A stretch of DNA of 64,000 bases from JBEKHT01 sp050012135 (GTDB lineage Bacteria; Chloroflexota; Anaerolineae; Anaerolineales; RBG-16-64-43), in the NCBI GenBank assembly GCA_050012135.1, contig JBEKHT010000008.1, forward strand, positions 1 to 64,000, read 5' to 3'. Shown piece after piece: positions 8,728 to 17,970 of this stretch. The notes under the pieces are model-generated. The model made no database searches, was not told the origin of the DNA, and saw nothing but the letters and a program-made list of their open reading frames with translations. The stretch's first letter is position 1. Each line of letters begins with the position of its first letter. A program made the translations under genes and the position numbers.

Positions 8728-9582
8728 GTGGATGATATCCATCGCTCTCACAGCCTTGGCCCCATGGGCCGCTTTCCTGTCCTGGTAAGAGGAGGCGGGG
8801 ACTTGGGCACGGGCGCCGCTGCGCGGCTGTGGCATGCCGGGTTCCCGGTAGCGGTGAGCGAAGTGCCCGAGCCGCTTGCTGTCCGGTTGGGAGTTGCCCT
8901 GGCGGCGGCCGTGTGGGAGGGGAAAGTGCAGATCGAGGATTTGCGGGCCCGGATCGTGTTTTCCGCCCAAGGACTCCGGGAAGCCTGGGATCAGGGAGAG
9001 GTTCCTGTGGCCGTAGACGCGTCCGCCGGGTTGGCAAAGGAAATCGAATTCCTTGCTGTCATTGATGCTCGCATGACAAAGCGTGGCGGGGACGGGCCGG
9101 TCCCGCCTCATCCACTGGTGATTGGGCTGGGGCCGGGTTTTGCGGCGGGTTGGGACTGTCATGCGGTCGTTGAGACCCAGCGCGGACACGATCTGGGGCG
9201 TGTCTATTGGTCTGGAGGAGCCCAGGGGGACACGGGCCTTCCCGATTCCGTCGAGGGTCATGGCTCCGACCGAGTCCTGCGCGCCCCTGTCGAGGGACGC
9301 ATGCGGGGCGTGAAGCGGATTGGCGACTGGGTTGACGAGGGGGAAGTAATCGCGCACGTTGAGGATCGGGACGTGCGCGCTCCCTTTCCGGGGGTTCTGC
9401 GCGGCCTGCTCCATGATGGCGTGCGGGTGCCCCAGGGGACGAAAATCGGCGACCTGGACTCGCGGAGCATCCGTGAGCACTGCTTCAGCATCTCGGACAA
9501 AGCACGGGCCGTGGGCGGAGGGGTTCTCGAAGCCCTACTGGCCTCTCCTCAGTTCGCCGAACTCATCCACACTCCCACCTAG
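8728..9582 (+). CDS. yqeB: YqeB-family selenium-dependent molybdenum hydroxylase accessory protein
   Basis: This family (EF2563/YqeB) tracks with selenium-dependent molybdenum hydroxylases and is thought to act in making or inserting the labile selenium cofactor; its chemistry is not established. The N terminus has the nucleotide-binding-like VLVRGGGDLGTGAAARL, followed by FPVAVSEVPEPLAVR and PLVIGLGPGFAAGWDCHAVVET. The C-terminal part is a biotinyl/lipoyl-like barrel (RAPVEGRMRGVKRIGDWVDEGE). The start is uncertain: ATG 8728 or ATG 8764 would both precede the first motif and neither has a strong ribosome site. It lies 144 bases after the Mo subunit and directly before the YqeC fusion. Confidence 0.88.
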   Translation: MDDIHRSHSLGPMGRFPVLVRGGGDLGTGAAARLWHAGFPVAVSEVPEPLAVRLGVALAAAVWEGKVQIEDLRARIVFSAQGLREAWDQGEVPVAVDASAGLAKEIEFLAVIDARMTKRGGDGPVPPHPLVIGLGPGFAAGWDCHAVVETQRGHDLGRVYWSGGAQGDTGLPDSVEGHGSDRVLRAPVEGRMRGVKRIGDWVDEGEVIAHVEDRDVRAPFPGVLRGLLHDGVRVPQGTKIGDLDSRSIREHCFSISDKARAVGGGVLEALLASPQFAELIHTPT

Positions 9583-9628
9583 CTTTTCCGAACCCTCGTC
9601 CACCTCCAGGAATTCGAGGAATAGGGCC

Positions 9629-10966
9629 TTGAAGCTGAGTCGAGCCTTGCGCATTGAACCAGGAAATGTGATCGCGCTGGTCGGTTCGGGAGGCAAGACC
9701 ACGACGATGATGAAGTTGGCCGAGGAGACATCGACGGTCGCGCCGGTCCTCCTCACCACAACCACCCATCTGGCCCAGCGCGAAGCGGAACGTGTGACAA
9801 ACCGCCTGGTCGCGGCTCAAGGGGATTGGGTGGGAGAGACAGGGAATCGCCTGAGGCAGGGTGCTCCTCTGCTCCTCACCGGGCCGCTCGATCAAGAGCA
9901 AGGGAAGATGGGAGGCCTTTCGCGCAAGCAGTGGGCAAAACTGATGGCCCGCATCGGGGGCCACTATCCAATCACGATCGTCGAAGCGGATGGGGCGCGA
10001 GGGCGACCTCTGAAGGCGCCGCTCGGGCATGAACCGGAGATTCCTGCGGGAACCTCGCTGGTCGTCCTCTTGATTGGGATGGATGGCCTCGGGCAACCGG
10101 TCGGCGACTCCAGCGTGCACAGACCGGCTCGGTTTGCCGAACTGGCGGCCGCCGGACCGGAGGCTACTATCACCCCGGAACTCATAGGACGAGCGCTGCT
10201 GCATCGCGAAGGATACGCGGCGAAGGTCCCGCCCGGCGCCCGATTGGTGGTTTTTCTGAATCAGGCTGAGGACCCTTCGCGCCGTGAAGCGGCCCAGGAC
10301 CTGGCCCAAAGGATTCTCCAATCCCCAGCAGTTGCGGAGGTCCTCATCGGTTCAGCGATTTCATCCGATCCGGTCCAGGTGGTCAAGGGTCGGACTGCAG
10401 GCGTCGTGCTTGCTGCCGGCGGCTCCCGGCGCATGGGCGAGCCGAAGCTGCTCAAGGAATTTCGAGGGCGGCCGCTGGTGGCCCAGGCGGTTGAGCTCGC
10501 CTCGCGGACAACGGAGGAAGTGCTCGTCATCCTAGGAGCCAATCAGTCATCGATCCGCTTGGCTCTGGCAGGACGGGATGTCCGCTTTGTTGAGAACCCC
10601 CATTGGGATCAAGGACAAAGCACCTCCGTGCGGGCGGCGGTCCATGCCCTCGGAGAAAGGTTTCACAGCGCCCTCTTCCTTCTCGGCGATCAGCCCCTCA
10701 TCCCGGATCAACTCGTGCACATGCTCGTCGCACGTCATGCCCAAACCCTGTCCCCCCTGGTCGGCCCTCGGGTTGCGGGCCGGCAAGCCAACCCCGTCCT
10801 CTTTGACCAGGCGACTTGGCCGGCCCTTCTCCAGGTTCGAGGCGACGTCGGTGGGCGAGGGCTGCTCGACCGGTATCCGGTCGAGTGGATCGAGTGGCCC
10901 GACCCGAATGCTTTCCTTGACCTGGACACAGCGGAGGACTATGGGAAGCTGCTGGAACTGGAATGA
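9629..10966 (+). CDS. YqeC-MocA fusion: selenium cofactor protein joined to Mo-cofactor cytidylyltransferase
   Basis: Residues 1 to about 245 match YqeC, a P-loop protein linked to selenium-dependent molybdenum hydroxylases: LVGSGGKTTT (18-26), LLTTTTHLA, IVEADGARGRPLKAP (117-131). Residues from about 255 are a MobA/MocA-type nucleotidyltransferase with VVLAAGGSRRMGEPKLL, NPHWDQGQSTSVRAAV and LLGDQPLIP, expected to add CMP to molybdopterin (MCD cofactor). I placed the start at TTG 9629 because GAGGA at 9615-9620 sits 8 bases upstream and YqeC homology begins within 10 residues; the open frame before it overlaps yqeB. In E. coli yqeC and the MocA homologue ygfJ are separate genes. The stop overlaps the following MocA-like gene (ATGA). 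Confidence 0.9.
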   Translation: MKLSRALRIEPGNVIALVGSGGKTTTMMKLAEETSTVAPVLLTTTTHLAQREAERVTNRLVAAQGDWVGETGNRLRQGAPLLLTGPLDQEQGKMGGLSRKQWAKLMARIGGHYPITIVEADGARGRPLKAPLGHEPEIPAGTSLVVLLIGMDGLGQPVGDSSVHRPARFAELAAAGPEATITPELIGRALLHREGYAAKVPPGARLVVFLNQAEDPSRREAAQDLAQRILQSPAVAEVLIGSAISSDPVQVVKGRTAGVVLAAGGSRRMGEPKLLKEFRGRPLVAQAVELASRTTEEVLVILGANQSSIRLALAGRDVRFVENPHWDQGQSTSVRAAVHALGERFHSALFLLGDQPLIPDQLVHMLVARHAQTLSPLVGPRVAGRQANPVLFDQATWPALLQVRGDVGGRGLLDRYPVEWIEWPDPNAFLDLDTAEDYGKLLELE

Positions 10967-11619
10967 GCGTCGCAAATATGCCCGCGGAAGGGCAGGGGCA
11001 GAGGGATCAAACGCTGAGCGTGGCAGCGGTCGTTCTGGCCGCCGGCAGATCGAACCGCATGGGGGGCCCCAAGCTTCTCTTGCCCTGGGGGCAGTCCACC
11101 GTGATTGCCGAGGTCGCAAAGGTCCTCATCGAGGCCCAGATTGATCCGGTCGTTGTGGTGACGGGCGCCCGCCGCGAGCCGGTGCTGGACGCCTTGAAAG
11201 GTCTTGCGGTGTTGCCTGCGCACAACGATCGCTACGAGAGGTTCGGGATGACGTAATCGGCTCAGGTCGGCCTGCAAATTCTCCCCGGCTCATCTTCGGC
11301 CACCCTGATTGTGCTGGGCGATCAGCCTCAGCTGGAGCCAGGGATTGTGTGCCGCTTGGTCGGGGAATGGGCCGGATCTCAATGCCCAGTTGCGGTTCCG
11401 GTCTTTGAGGGACGGCGAGGACATCCCCTCCAACTGGATCGCCGGTTGTGGCCGGAGCTTCTGGCCATGGATCCCGCCAGGTCGATTCGCGATCTGGTTC
11501 ATCGGCATCTGGATGAGCTCTGCGAAGTGGGGGTAGAGAGCTCGTCGGTTCTTGCCGATCTTGATACACCCGCCCAATACCATCAGGCTCTTCGCCAGCA
11601 CAACCAGCAAGTCCGCTAG
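10963..11619 (+). pseudogene. MocA-like Mo-cofactor nucleotidyltransferase interrupted by one in-frame stop
   Basis: The frame begins with a normal MobA/MocA domain (VVLAAGRSNRMGGPKLLLPW) and reaches YERFGMT, where a TAA at 11254-11256 ends it after 97 residues. The same frame then continues without any other defect through SAQVGLQIL, TLIVLGDQPQLEPG, GRRGHPLQLD and VLADLDTPAQY to a TAG at 11617-11619. Together the halves give a full-length family member of about 218 residues. In relatives this site reads GMSSSL-like, so TCA to TAA is the simplest change. It may be a true pseudogene, made tolerable by the MocA domain in the preceding fusion, or a sequencing error. The ATG overlaps the stop of the fusion gene. 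Confidence 0.85.
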
Positions 11620-11905
11620 ACTGCAGATACAGCCCGGCAGGCCCATTCTACCGCCAAGAAAATGGGCTGGGCCGCCTCGACCTGGTCTGGGTCCGCCTTT
11701 GGCATGGGGCTCCCGCCCGCAGGGCGCGCCGCGGGCGTTCGGGACCGGACCCTGGCCCGGCATTCGGTGGGGGAAGAGTCGATACGACCCGAGGTGATCC
11801 CCCGGGGGGAACCCAGCTGTGGGCGCGTCGGGCCAGCCCCCGCCCTCAATGCGAAGGCCCAGCGAGTCGAGCTTGAAGGTCCGCACCGGCTCGAACCCTC
11901 CGACG
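11620..11905. other. Convergent intergenic region with a weak inverted repeat
   Basis: The broken MocA gene and mltG converge here. No gene is supported. An inverted repeat GCCCATT (11641-11647) / AATGGGC (11661-11667) could form a hairpin with a 13-base loop, but it lacks a T tract on either side. Confidence 0.3.
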
Positions 11906-13066
11906 CTAATTGCAGGCCGCCGCCAGGTGCTGCCCGTAGGTCTCTGAGAATACGTGACGGCCGCTTCCGTCGCAGGCGGCGCGGAAGTAGAGGTAGTCGG
12001 TCTTGGCAGGATGGGCGACGGATTGCAGGGCCGCGAGCCCCGGGTTGTCGATGGGGGAAGGTGGCAAGCCGTTGTGCAAGTAGGTGTTGAAGGGCGACTG
12101 GGTTTTCAGATCTTCCGAACTGAGCGGGTTTTTCCACCAGGTGCTCTCTTCCGGGACGAATCCGATTGCGTACTGGATGGTCGCATCCGCCTGCAATGGC
12201 ATTCCCCGCGCCAAGCGATTGAGGAAAACGGATGCGACGACGGGCATCTCGGCGGCGACGATCACTTCTCTTTGGACGATGGAGGCGAGTATGACAGCTT
12301 GGTAAAGGGTTAACCCTTGCTTCTCAAAGCCAGACCGCAGCGCTGCATCCACCCGTTGATCGAACCTCCCGACCATTTGATAGACCAGCAAATCTGCGTT
12401 GGCATTTGGATCAACCAGGTACTGGTCCGGGAAAAGAAATCCCTCCAGGGTGGCCTGGGGAGGGATTGCGGAATAGACAGAAAGGCTTCCGGGTCTGCGG
12501 CGCAGGGCGTCCAAGAAGTCCTGGGGTGGGATCTGTAATCCTGCGCTCGCCAAGGAGGGCGGGATCTCTTCCGAGCGCCAGCCAGAAAGAAGGGTTAACT
12601 CGCGCAGGCGCCCCGCCCCGCTCGCCAAGTTGTCCGCGATCGCGCGCGCCGACGCGCCCCCCGGAAGGCTGTAGATCCCGGGGGCCAGATGGCGATCTCC
12701 CCCCGTGTAGCGGAGATACAAGCGGAAGAGGAGGGGATCGCCCAACCAGCCCTCGGCGTGCAACCTGGCCGCGACGACCGAGGCGCTGTCTCCGGCCCGA
12801 ATCTCGAAGTTGGTGGGCGCCTCCTGTGTGGAGGGGGCTTGCAGATCCGCCTCTCTCAGGGACAAATAGAACTTGAGGGGGATTCCCTCGTACCCGGGGA
12901 GGTTCGCGGCGGGAGGGCCAAGCTGGCTCGGCCAGGGTGGGGCGGTGAGGGCCGCGCAAGAATAGGCCAGGGTTGCCGCGGCCAGCCCGAGCAGCATCAC
13001 AGCCACCAGTACCCCCAGCGTGGATCGCAGGGGGTGTTGACCGGGCTTAACCCGGGAGGTGGGCAT
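11906..13066 (-). CDS. mltG: Endolytic murein transglycosylase MltG
   Basis: MltG cleaves nascent glycan strands at the outer face of the membrane and sets their length. The protein has an N-terminal helix (about residues 16-38), a LysM-like part with FEIRAGDSASVVAARL, and the YceG catalytic domain with TLEGFLFPDQYLVD, AVILASIVQREV, VFLNRLARGMPLQADATIQYA, SPFNTYLHNGLPPSPIDNPG and a closing DYLYFRA. Most relatives have ASIVEKE where this one has ASIVQRE; the second Glu is kept. I prefer the ATG at 13066 over 13105, because the longer version only translates the tail of ruvX in another frame. It overlaps ruvX by 20 bases. Confidence 0.93.
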   Translation of the reverse strand: MPTSRVKPGQHPLRSTLGVLVAVMLLGLAAATLAYSCAALTAPPWPSQLGPPAANLPGYEGIPLKFYLSLREADLQAPSTQEAPTNFEIRAGDSASVVAARLHAEGWLGDPLLFRLYLRYTGGDRHLAPGIYSLPGGASARAIADNLASGAGRLRELTLLSGWRSEEIPPSLASAGLQIPPQDFLDALRRRPGSLSVYSAIPPQATLEGFLFPDQYLVDPNANADLLVYQMVGRFDQRVDAALRSGFEKQGLTLYQAVILASIVQREVIVAAEMPVVASVFLNRLARGMPLQADATIQYAIGFVPEESTWWKNPLSSEDLKTQSPFNTYLHNGLPPSPIDNPGLAALQSVAHPAKTDYLYFRAACDGSGRHVFSETYGQHLAAACN

Positions 13067-13463
13067 TGAGGTAGTCCTGGAGCATCGCCGCGGCGGCACT
13101 GGCATCTATCGGAGCCCTCCTTCGCTTTCGCCGCTCGCCTCTTTCGAGGCGCGCCTGCCGGGCCGCCTCCGTGGAGAAAGATTCGTCCCAGGTTTCAATG
13201 GGCGTCCCGCACTTGGCTCTCAAGGCCGCAACCAGTCGGAGCGCGCGGTTGGCCTGCGGGCCGGGTCGGCCCTCGGAGTCCGTGGCCAGTCCGACAACGA
13301 CCCTCTCGGCGCCATTCTGCGAAGCTAGGCGAACCAGGCGCTCCGCGTCCGCCTCGAGGCTTTCATGCAAGAGGATCACGAGCCCCCGGGCAACCATTCC
13401 CTCGGGATCGCTGAGGGCCACGCCGATACGGCGGGTTCCCGGGTCAACTCCTAGGATACGCAT
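13047..13463 (-). CDS. ruvX: RuvX/YqgF family Holliday junction resolvase-like protein
   Basis: A 138-residue RNase H-fold nuclease of the YqgF family, in other bacteria implicated in pre-16S rRNA 5' end maturation and in junction resolution. The opening RILGVDPGTRRIGVALSD carries the first catalytic Asp; VVVGLATDSEGRPG, ETWDESFST and DASAAAAMLQDYL match the later motifs. It lies between the unknown membrane protein gene (13547) and mltG on the same strand, with an overlap into mltG, so the three are probably one unit downstream of alaS. Confidence 0.93.
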   Translation of the reverse strand: MRILGVDPGTRRIGVALSDPEGMVARGLVILLHESLEADAERLVRLASQNGAERVVVGLATDSEGRPGPQANRALRLVAALRAKCGTPIETWDESFSTEAARQARLERGERRKRRRAPIDASAAAAMLQDYLNAHLPG

Positions 13464-13546
13464 CTTGAGGCCTGTACGGGTCCAGGAGGGAAATCAAAGG
13501 ATTGCTTGGCTTCGGAAACTCGACCTTGCGTGGATTCCCGGCGAGG

Positions 13547-15055
13547 CTAGGAGGGGTGCGCTTCCACATGGATCCGCCACGGATAGAGAGGCAGGAAGGG
13601 TAGCCAGGAGGGCGAGATCTCGATCGCCGGGGTTATTCCGAGCGGAATACGACTCTGGATTATTCGGGCTGCCTCGCGGGGCCGCCGCAGACGGACTTGA
13701 TAGGCAAGGTCACTCGGGTCCAGCACCGGGTAGGCCTTCGCTTCTACTTCCAGGATGGCATCGCCGGCGGGGGTGCTCGAGAGGGTCATTTCCATCTGGC
13801 TCCAATTCAGAGTCTCACCTCGGCCGATGCGCTCGGACAGTGTTTGGGCGGCGATCCTTTCGAGATCCGAGGAGTTGAAGGAGAGGACCGTCGCCTTGGC
13901 GGAAAGTGTCATCCCCACCGAATCGACGGGCGTGCCCGGCGTAGCATCGGCTTGAGATTCGACCGGTCCTTCGGTCGTGAGCGAGTCCCGAACCAGGAGG
14001 GAGCCCGAGGGAGCCTCCGCCTCGAGCCGGAGCAGGGCCTGGGACCGAAGTTCCCCCTCGAGTTCCACGCGGAGCGATTGCAGGTCATCCACACTCACAA
14101 CCGCGCGGCGCTCGCTTTGTCCCCCGCTCATGGGGCTCGAGTCACTCACCTCCAGGATCAGGCCAAGCGGGCCTACGATCGTCCCCAGGGAACCGGCTGG
14201 CAGGTTCCCCTGGATCCCTGCTTGCGCTGCATTCACACCGATCCAAACCTTCTGATTGGGAGCAATAGCGGCGGGAGAGGAGGTCAGGAAAACCATTCGC
14301 GCGGAGGGTGCTTGGATCTGAAGACCGGGCGGCAGGAGCAGCGTGTCCGAGCTCCTATTGTGGAGCAGCACGGAACCCGAGGCGCTTTCGGTAGGGACCA
14401 CTTCCTCCCCTGAAGACAACTGCCTTCCGGACACCTGGACCTGAGCGATTAGTCCCGCGCCCGAAGACTTGGGGAGCAAGCTGGAGGCGGCGACGGGCCG
14501 GCTCGGAAGCTGGAGACGGATGATCGCGGAGGGAACCCCAAGGACGATGGGGAGCAAGAGCAGACCGATCCCTACGGAGAATACCAGGATCCGGAATCTT
14601 CCCAACCCGAAGCCCTGGACCGCGCCTGAGCGAAACAGACAATTCGTGAGGAGATCCTCGTTCGGCCCTCGAGAGGTCGCTCCCGGAATCCGAACCGCCG
14701 AATCCTTTCCTTTTCCCGACCCGCGCGAGGGCGGGGGCAGGGGTTTTCGCATCTCGGGCGGCGGGGGTGGCAGAGCTTCGCGTGAGATCCGAAGGGCCGT
14801 CTGCAGGGAGGGGAAACAGGGAGTTTGGGTTTCCTTTGCGAGCGCCCGCAGGGGCCGAACCGAGGTGACCAAAGCGAGGGAGGATCCGACCGAGATCGCC
14901 CATCGGCGGGCGAGAACCAGATCCAGGCGTCTTCGGATCGCAGGGGAGGGGGAGGCCGCGTGGAGCAATACCAGACTTGCCTGTGCGCGGAGCACCTTGT
15001 CGCGCAGGGAGGCCAAGTCATCATTGGGCTCAACGCTGATAATCTGTTCTTTCAA
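13547..15055 (-). CDS. Single-pass membrane protein of unknown function, possible baseplate-J-like ectodomain
   Basis: A 502-residue protein. Residues 1-95 look like a small alpha/beta cytoplasmic domain (ISVEPNDDLASLRDKVLRAQASLVLLH), followed by a Pro-rich linker, one membrane helix at about 154-176, and a long extracytoplasmic part rich in beta strands. That part includes LLPPGLQIQAP, NLPAGSLGTIVGP and a repeat-like VSVDDLQSLRVELEG. The pattern recalls Chloroflexota proteins annotated as baseplate J/gp47-like that lie next to ruvX; I cannot confirm this without a profile search. The only start for the full frame is TTG 15055, which has no strong ribosome site. It lies 78 bases after alaS on the same strand. 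Confidence 0.7.
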   Translation of the reverse strand: MKEQIISVEPNDDLASLRDKVLRAQASLVLLHAASPSPAIRRRLDLVLARRWAISVGSSLALVTSVRPLRALAKETQTPCFPSLQTALRISREALPPPPPEMRKPLPPPSRGSGKGKDSAVRIPGATSRGPNEDLLTNCLFRSGAVQGFGLGRFRILVFSVGIGLLLLPIVLGVPSAIIRLQLPSRPVAASSLLPKSSGAGLIAQVQVSGRQLSSGEEVVPTESASGSVLLHNRSSDTLLLPPGLQIQAPSARMVFLTSSPAAIAPNQKVWIGVNAAQAGIQGNLPAGSLGTIVGPLGLILEVSDSSPMSGGQSERRAVVSVDDLQSLRVELEGELRSQALLRLEAEAPSGSLLVRDSLTTEGPVESQADATPGTPVDSVGMTLSAKATVLSFNSSDLERIAAQTLSERIGRGETLNWSQMEMTLSSTPAGDAILEVEAKAYPVLDPSDLAYQVRLRRPREAARIIQSRIPLGITPAIEISPSWLPFLPLYPWRIHVEAHPS

Positions 15056-15133
15056 TCAGGGTTCCGGGACTCCGTGACCCGCTTCGAATGGGTGCCCCGA
15101 TCTCTGGGCTGGGCCGCTGGAGTTTGATTAACC

Positions 15134-17917
15134 TCAAGTCAGGGTGTCGGTCACCAGTCGGGCCACGAGTTTGAGCGCCTCGTTCATCCGGGTGGGGTCA
15201 CTCCCCCCGGCCTGCGCCAGGGTGGGCCGTCCGCCGCCGCCGCCCCCAAGAATCTTGGCGGCGGCCTGCGCCAATCGCCCGGCATCGAGACCTCGCGCGG
15301 TAAGGTCCTCGCTTACCGCCACCACCAGGGTCGGCTTGCCGTGCTGCGTCGTCCCGATCGCGGCCACGCCCGAGGGATAGCGCTGCCGGAAAGCGTCGGT
15401 GAGCAGGCGCAGAGTCTCCGCATCAGCCTGTGATATCTCGGTGGTCAGGAGAGCTGCTCCCTGGATTCGATCGGCTCTCTGGAGGACCGTTTCAAATTCC
15501 CTCCTGGCCATTTCCTGACGCAGGCGCTGATTGTCTTTGCGCAAGGTCTCCAGCTCGCCCAGCAGGGCCAACACCTTGCGATCCACCTCTTGGTCGCTGA
15601 CCCCCAGATAGGCCGCCATGTTGATGAGGTCTCGGGAGCGCTGCTGCGCGAGCGCCACCGCAGCATGTCCGGTCACAGCCTCGATTCGCCGCACTCCGGC
15701 TGCCACACTGCTCTCGCTCAGGATCAGGAAGAGCCCGATGTCCGCCGTCTCGAATACGTGGGTGCCGCCGCAGAGCTCATAGGAGAACACTTCCGGTTCC
15801 CCGATGGATATCGTGCGCACGACCTCGCCATATTTTTCGCCGAAAAGAGCGGTGGCTCCCTCGCTAACCGCCAGCTCGCGGGACTTGTGCTCGCTATTGA
15901 CTGGGTAGTTTGCCAGGACAGCCTCGTTGACGTACCGCTCAACGCGCTCCAGGTCCTGTTGACTGACCATCGCGGGATGGGTGAAATCGAAGCGAAGCCG
16001 ATCGGGCGCAACGAGGGAGCCGGACTGCCGGACATGCGGGCCCAGCACGTGGCGTAACTCGGCCTGCAACAAGTGGGTGGCGGTGTGGTTTCGCATGATA
16101 TCCCAGCGTCTCTCGTTGTCCACGCTGGCCACGGCGAGGTCCCCGGCCTGGGGTGTCCCGATGGTCACTTCGCCCACGTGTACGATCAGGCCGGCGGCAG
16201 GCCGGCGGACCTCCTGCACGGCAATTTCCCAGAGAACTTCAGCGGTTTGTTCCTTGGATCGGCGAATCCACCCCGTGTCGGAGACTTGCCCGCCGGCCTC
16301 GAGGTAGAAACAAGTGCGTGGCAACACGACCTCCACCACAGAGCCCGCCGTCACCTGGGTCACCCGCTGATGATCCTGGAGCAGCGCTATGACCGGCTCC
16401 TCCACGTCGAAATTGCTGTAGGGGTCGTACTCCGTTCCTTCTTCTGCGAGCAGGCCCTCGGCCTGCAGCTGTTCTTTGAGGGAACGATACAAGGCCACAT
16501 CCTGGCCGTCCAGTTCACCCAGGGCCTGTCCGGCACCCGAAGCCTCGCGATGATCCTCCAGGGCCCGGCGAAACCCCGCCTCGTCCACTTCCAGGCCGTG
16601 TTCTCGTGCCACGTCCCGGGTAATCTCCAGCGGCAGCCCGTAGGTTGCATACAGGCGGAAGGCATGTTCGCCTTCAAGGGTCTTGGCTCCTGCCTCCTTT
16701 TGAGTGCGAAGCACGTTTTCCAGATTCTCGATGCCGACATCAACCGTGCGTCGAAAGCGATTCTCCTCAAGAGTGAGGGTGCTCAGAATGGTGTCACGGG
16801 AGCGAGCGATTTCGGGGTAGGCCGTTTCATATTCGCGCAGGACGGCCTCCGCGATGCCAGCCAGGAAGGGTTCGGTGAATCCGATCTTGGCCCCAAACCG
16901 GGCGGCCCGCCGGATGATCATGCGGGTAACGTAGTTGCGCCCCAGGTTCCCGGGGACCACGCCGTCGGCGACCAGGAAGGTGGCGGCACGCGCATGGTCG
17001 GCGACCACGCGGTAGGCAACAAGGTTTTCCGCCCGCTTTTTGTTCGTATGCCCCACCTGCTCCTGGATCTTCTCCATGATCGGTGTGAAGAGGTCGGTCT
17101 CGTAGCTATTGTCTTTTCCCTGGATGAGCATGGCAAGGCGCTCCAGGCCCATGCCTGTATCCACCCCGTGCGCGGGCAAAGAGCTTCGAGATCCGTCCGG
17201 GGACAGGTTGAACTGCATGAAAACCAAATTCCAGATTTCCAAGAATCGGCCGTCCGGGTTGTCGTCGAGGTGGTACAGGAGCTCCGCGCCGTGCAGGGCT
17301 CCGCGCGAGGGCGTGAAGTCGTAGTGGATCTCTGAGGTGGGACCGCAAGGCCCGACCTCAGCCATTTGCCAGAAGTTGGTCTTGTCGCCCATCCGGGCAA
17401 CCCTGGCTGGAGGCACGCCGACTTCGTCGACCCAGTGCTGGTACGCCTCTTCATCTGATTCATGCACCGTGAAGTAAAGGCGATCCTCGGGCAGGCCGAA
17501 GGTGCCCGTCACGAGATCATACGCATAGCGAATGGCGTCCTTTTTGAAGTAGTCCCCGAAGGAGAAGTTACCGAGCATTTCGAAAAAGGTATGGTGACGG
17601 GGGCTTGGGCCGACATTTTCGAGGTCGTTGTGTTTTCCAGAAACCCGCATGCATCGTTGCACGCTCGTGGCCCGCACATAGGGGCGCCGATCCTGCCCCA
17701 GAAACACGTCCTTGAATTGCACCATTCCGGCATTAGTGAACAGAAGGGTCGGGTCGTTTCCGGGAACCAGAGAAGAAGAGGGGACGATCGTGTGGCCCCT
17801 CTCCGCAAAGAACTGAAGAAACGCGCGCCGGATTTCTGCGCCCTTCCCGTTGGCGGGATGGGACGCTGGATCGGACGGTCGCGTGCGTTTCCCTTCCTGG
17901 CCCTTGGCCTTTGGCAT
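15134..17917 (-). CDS. alaS: Alanyl-tRNA synthetase
   Basis: Charges tRNA-Ala. The 927-residue protein has the full domain order: class II catalytic core (RRAFLQFFAERGHTIVPSSSL, MVQFKDVFLG, GPSPRHHTFFEMLGNFSFG), the tRNA recognition region, the editing domain with HTATHLLQAELR and the second metal site in CGGTHV, and a C-terminal DHHA1 domain ending in the Gly-rich GGGGGGRPTLAQAGG. ATG 17917 is preceded by GGAGGTGG, a near perfect ribosome site, and the residues after it are a normal N terminus; the open frame extends upstream but has no family match. A promoter lies 25-53 bases upstream. Confidence 0.98.
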   Translation of the reverse strand: MPKAKGQEGKRTRPSDPASHPANGKGAEIRRAFLQFFAERGHTIVPSSSLVPGNDPTLLFTNAGMVQFKDVFLGQDRRPYVRATSVQRCMRVSGKHNDLENVGPSPRHHTFFEMLGNFSFGDYFKKDAIRYAYDLVTGTFGLPEDRLYFTVHESDEEAYQHWVDEVGVPPARVARMGDKTNFWQMAEVGPCGPTSEIHYDFTPSRGALHGAELLYHLDDNPDGRFLEIWNLVFMQFNLSPDGSRSSLPAHGVDTGMGLERLAMLIQGKDNSYETDLFTPIMEKIQEQVGHTNKKRAENLVAYRVVADHARAATFLVADGVVPGNLGRNYVTRMIIRRAARFGAKIGFTEPFLAGIAEAVLREYETAYPEIARSRDTILSTLTLEENRFRRTVDVGIENLENVLRTQKEAGAKTLEGEHAFRLYATYGLPLEITRDVAREHGLEVDEAGFRRALEDHREASGAGQALGELDGQDVALYRSLKEQLQAEGLLAEEGTEYDPYSNFDVEEPVIALLQDHQRVTQVTAGSVVEVVLPRTCFYLEAGGQVSDTGWIRRSKEQTAEVLWEIAVQEVRRPAAGLIVHVGEVTIGTPQAGDLAVASVDNERRWDIMRNHTATHLLQAELRHVLGPHVRQSGSLVAPDRLRFDFTHPAMVSQQDLERVERYVNEAVLANYPVNSEHKSRELAVSEGATALFGEKYGEVVRTISIGEPEVFSYELCGGTHVFETADIGLFLILSESSVAAGVRRIEAVTGHAAVALAQQRSRDLINMAAYLGVSDQEVDRKVLALLGELETLRKDNQRLRQEMARREFETVLQRADRIQGAALLTTEISQADAETLRLLTDAFRQRYPSGVAAIGTTQHGKPTLVVAVSEDLTARGLDAGRLAQAAAKILGGGGGGRPTLAQAGGSDPTRMNEALKLVARLVTDTLT

Positions 17918-17941
17918 TCCACCTCCAAACGCGCGGGCAGC

Positions 17942-17970
17942 ATTATAAGCTTTTGGGAATCGGAAATCAA
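17942..17970 (-). promoter_or_regulatory. Sigma-70 promoter of alaS
   Basis: On the minus strand TTGATT (17970-17965) is followed after 17 bases by a consensus TATAAT (17947-17942). The predicted RNA start is near 17935, giving an 18-base leader that holds the GGAGGTGG of alaS. Confidence 0.75.

Noticed and set aside
7795..9480. 561-codon minus-strand open frame
   Set aside because: Antisense to the Mo subunit and yqeB, with low-complexity composition and no motif.
16073..17335. 420-codon plus-strand open frame
   Set aside because: Antisense to alaS, whose motifs are complete; no independent support.
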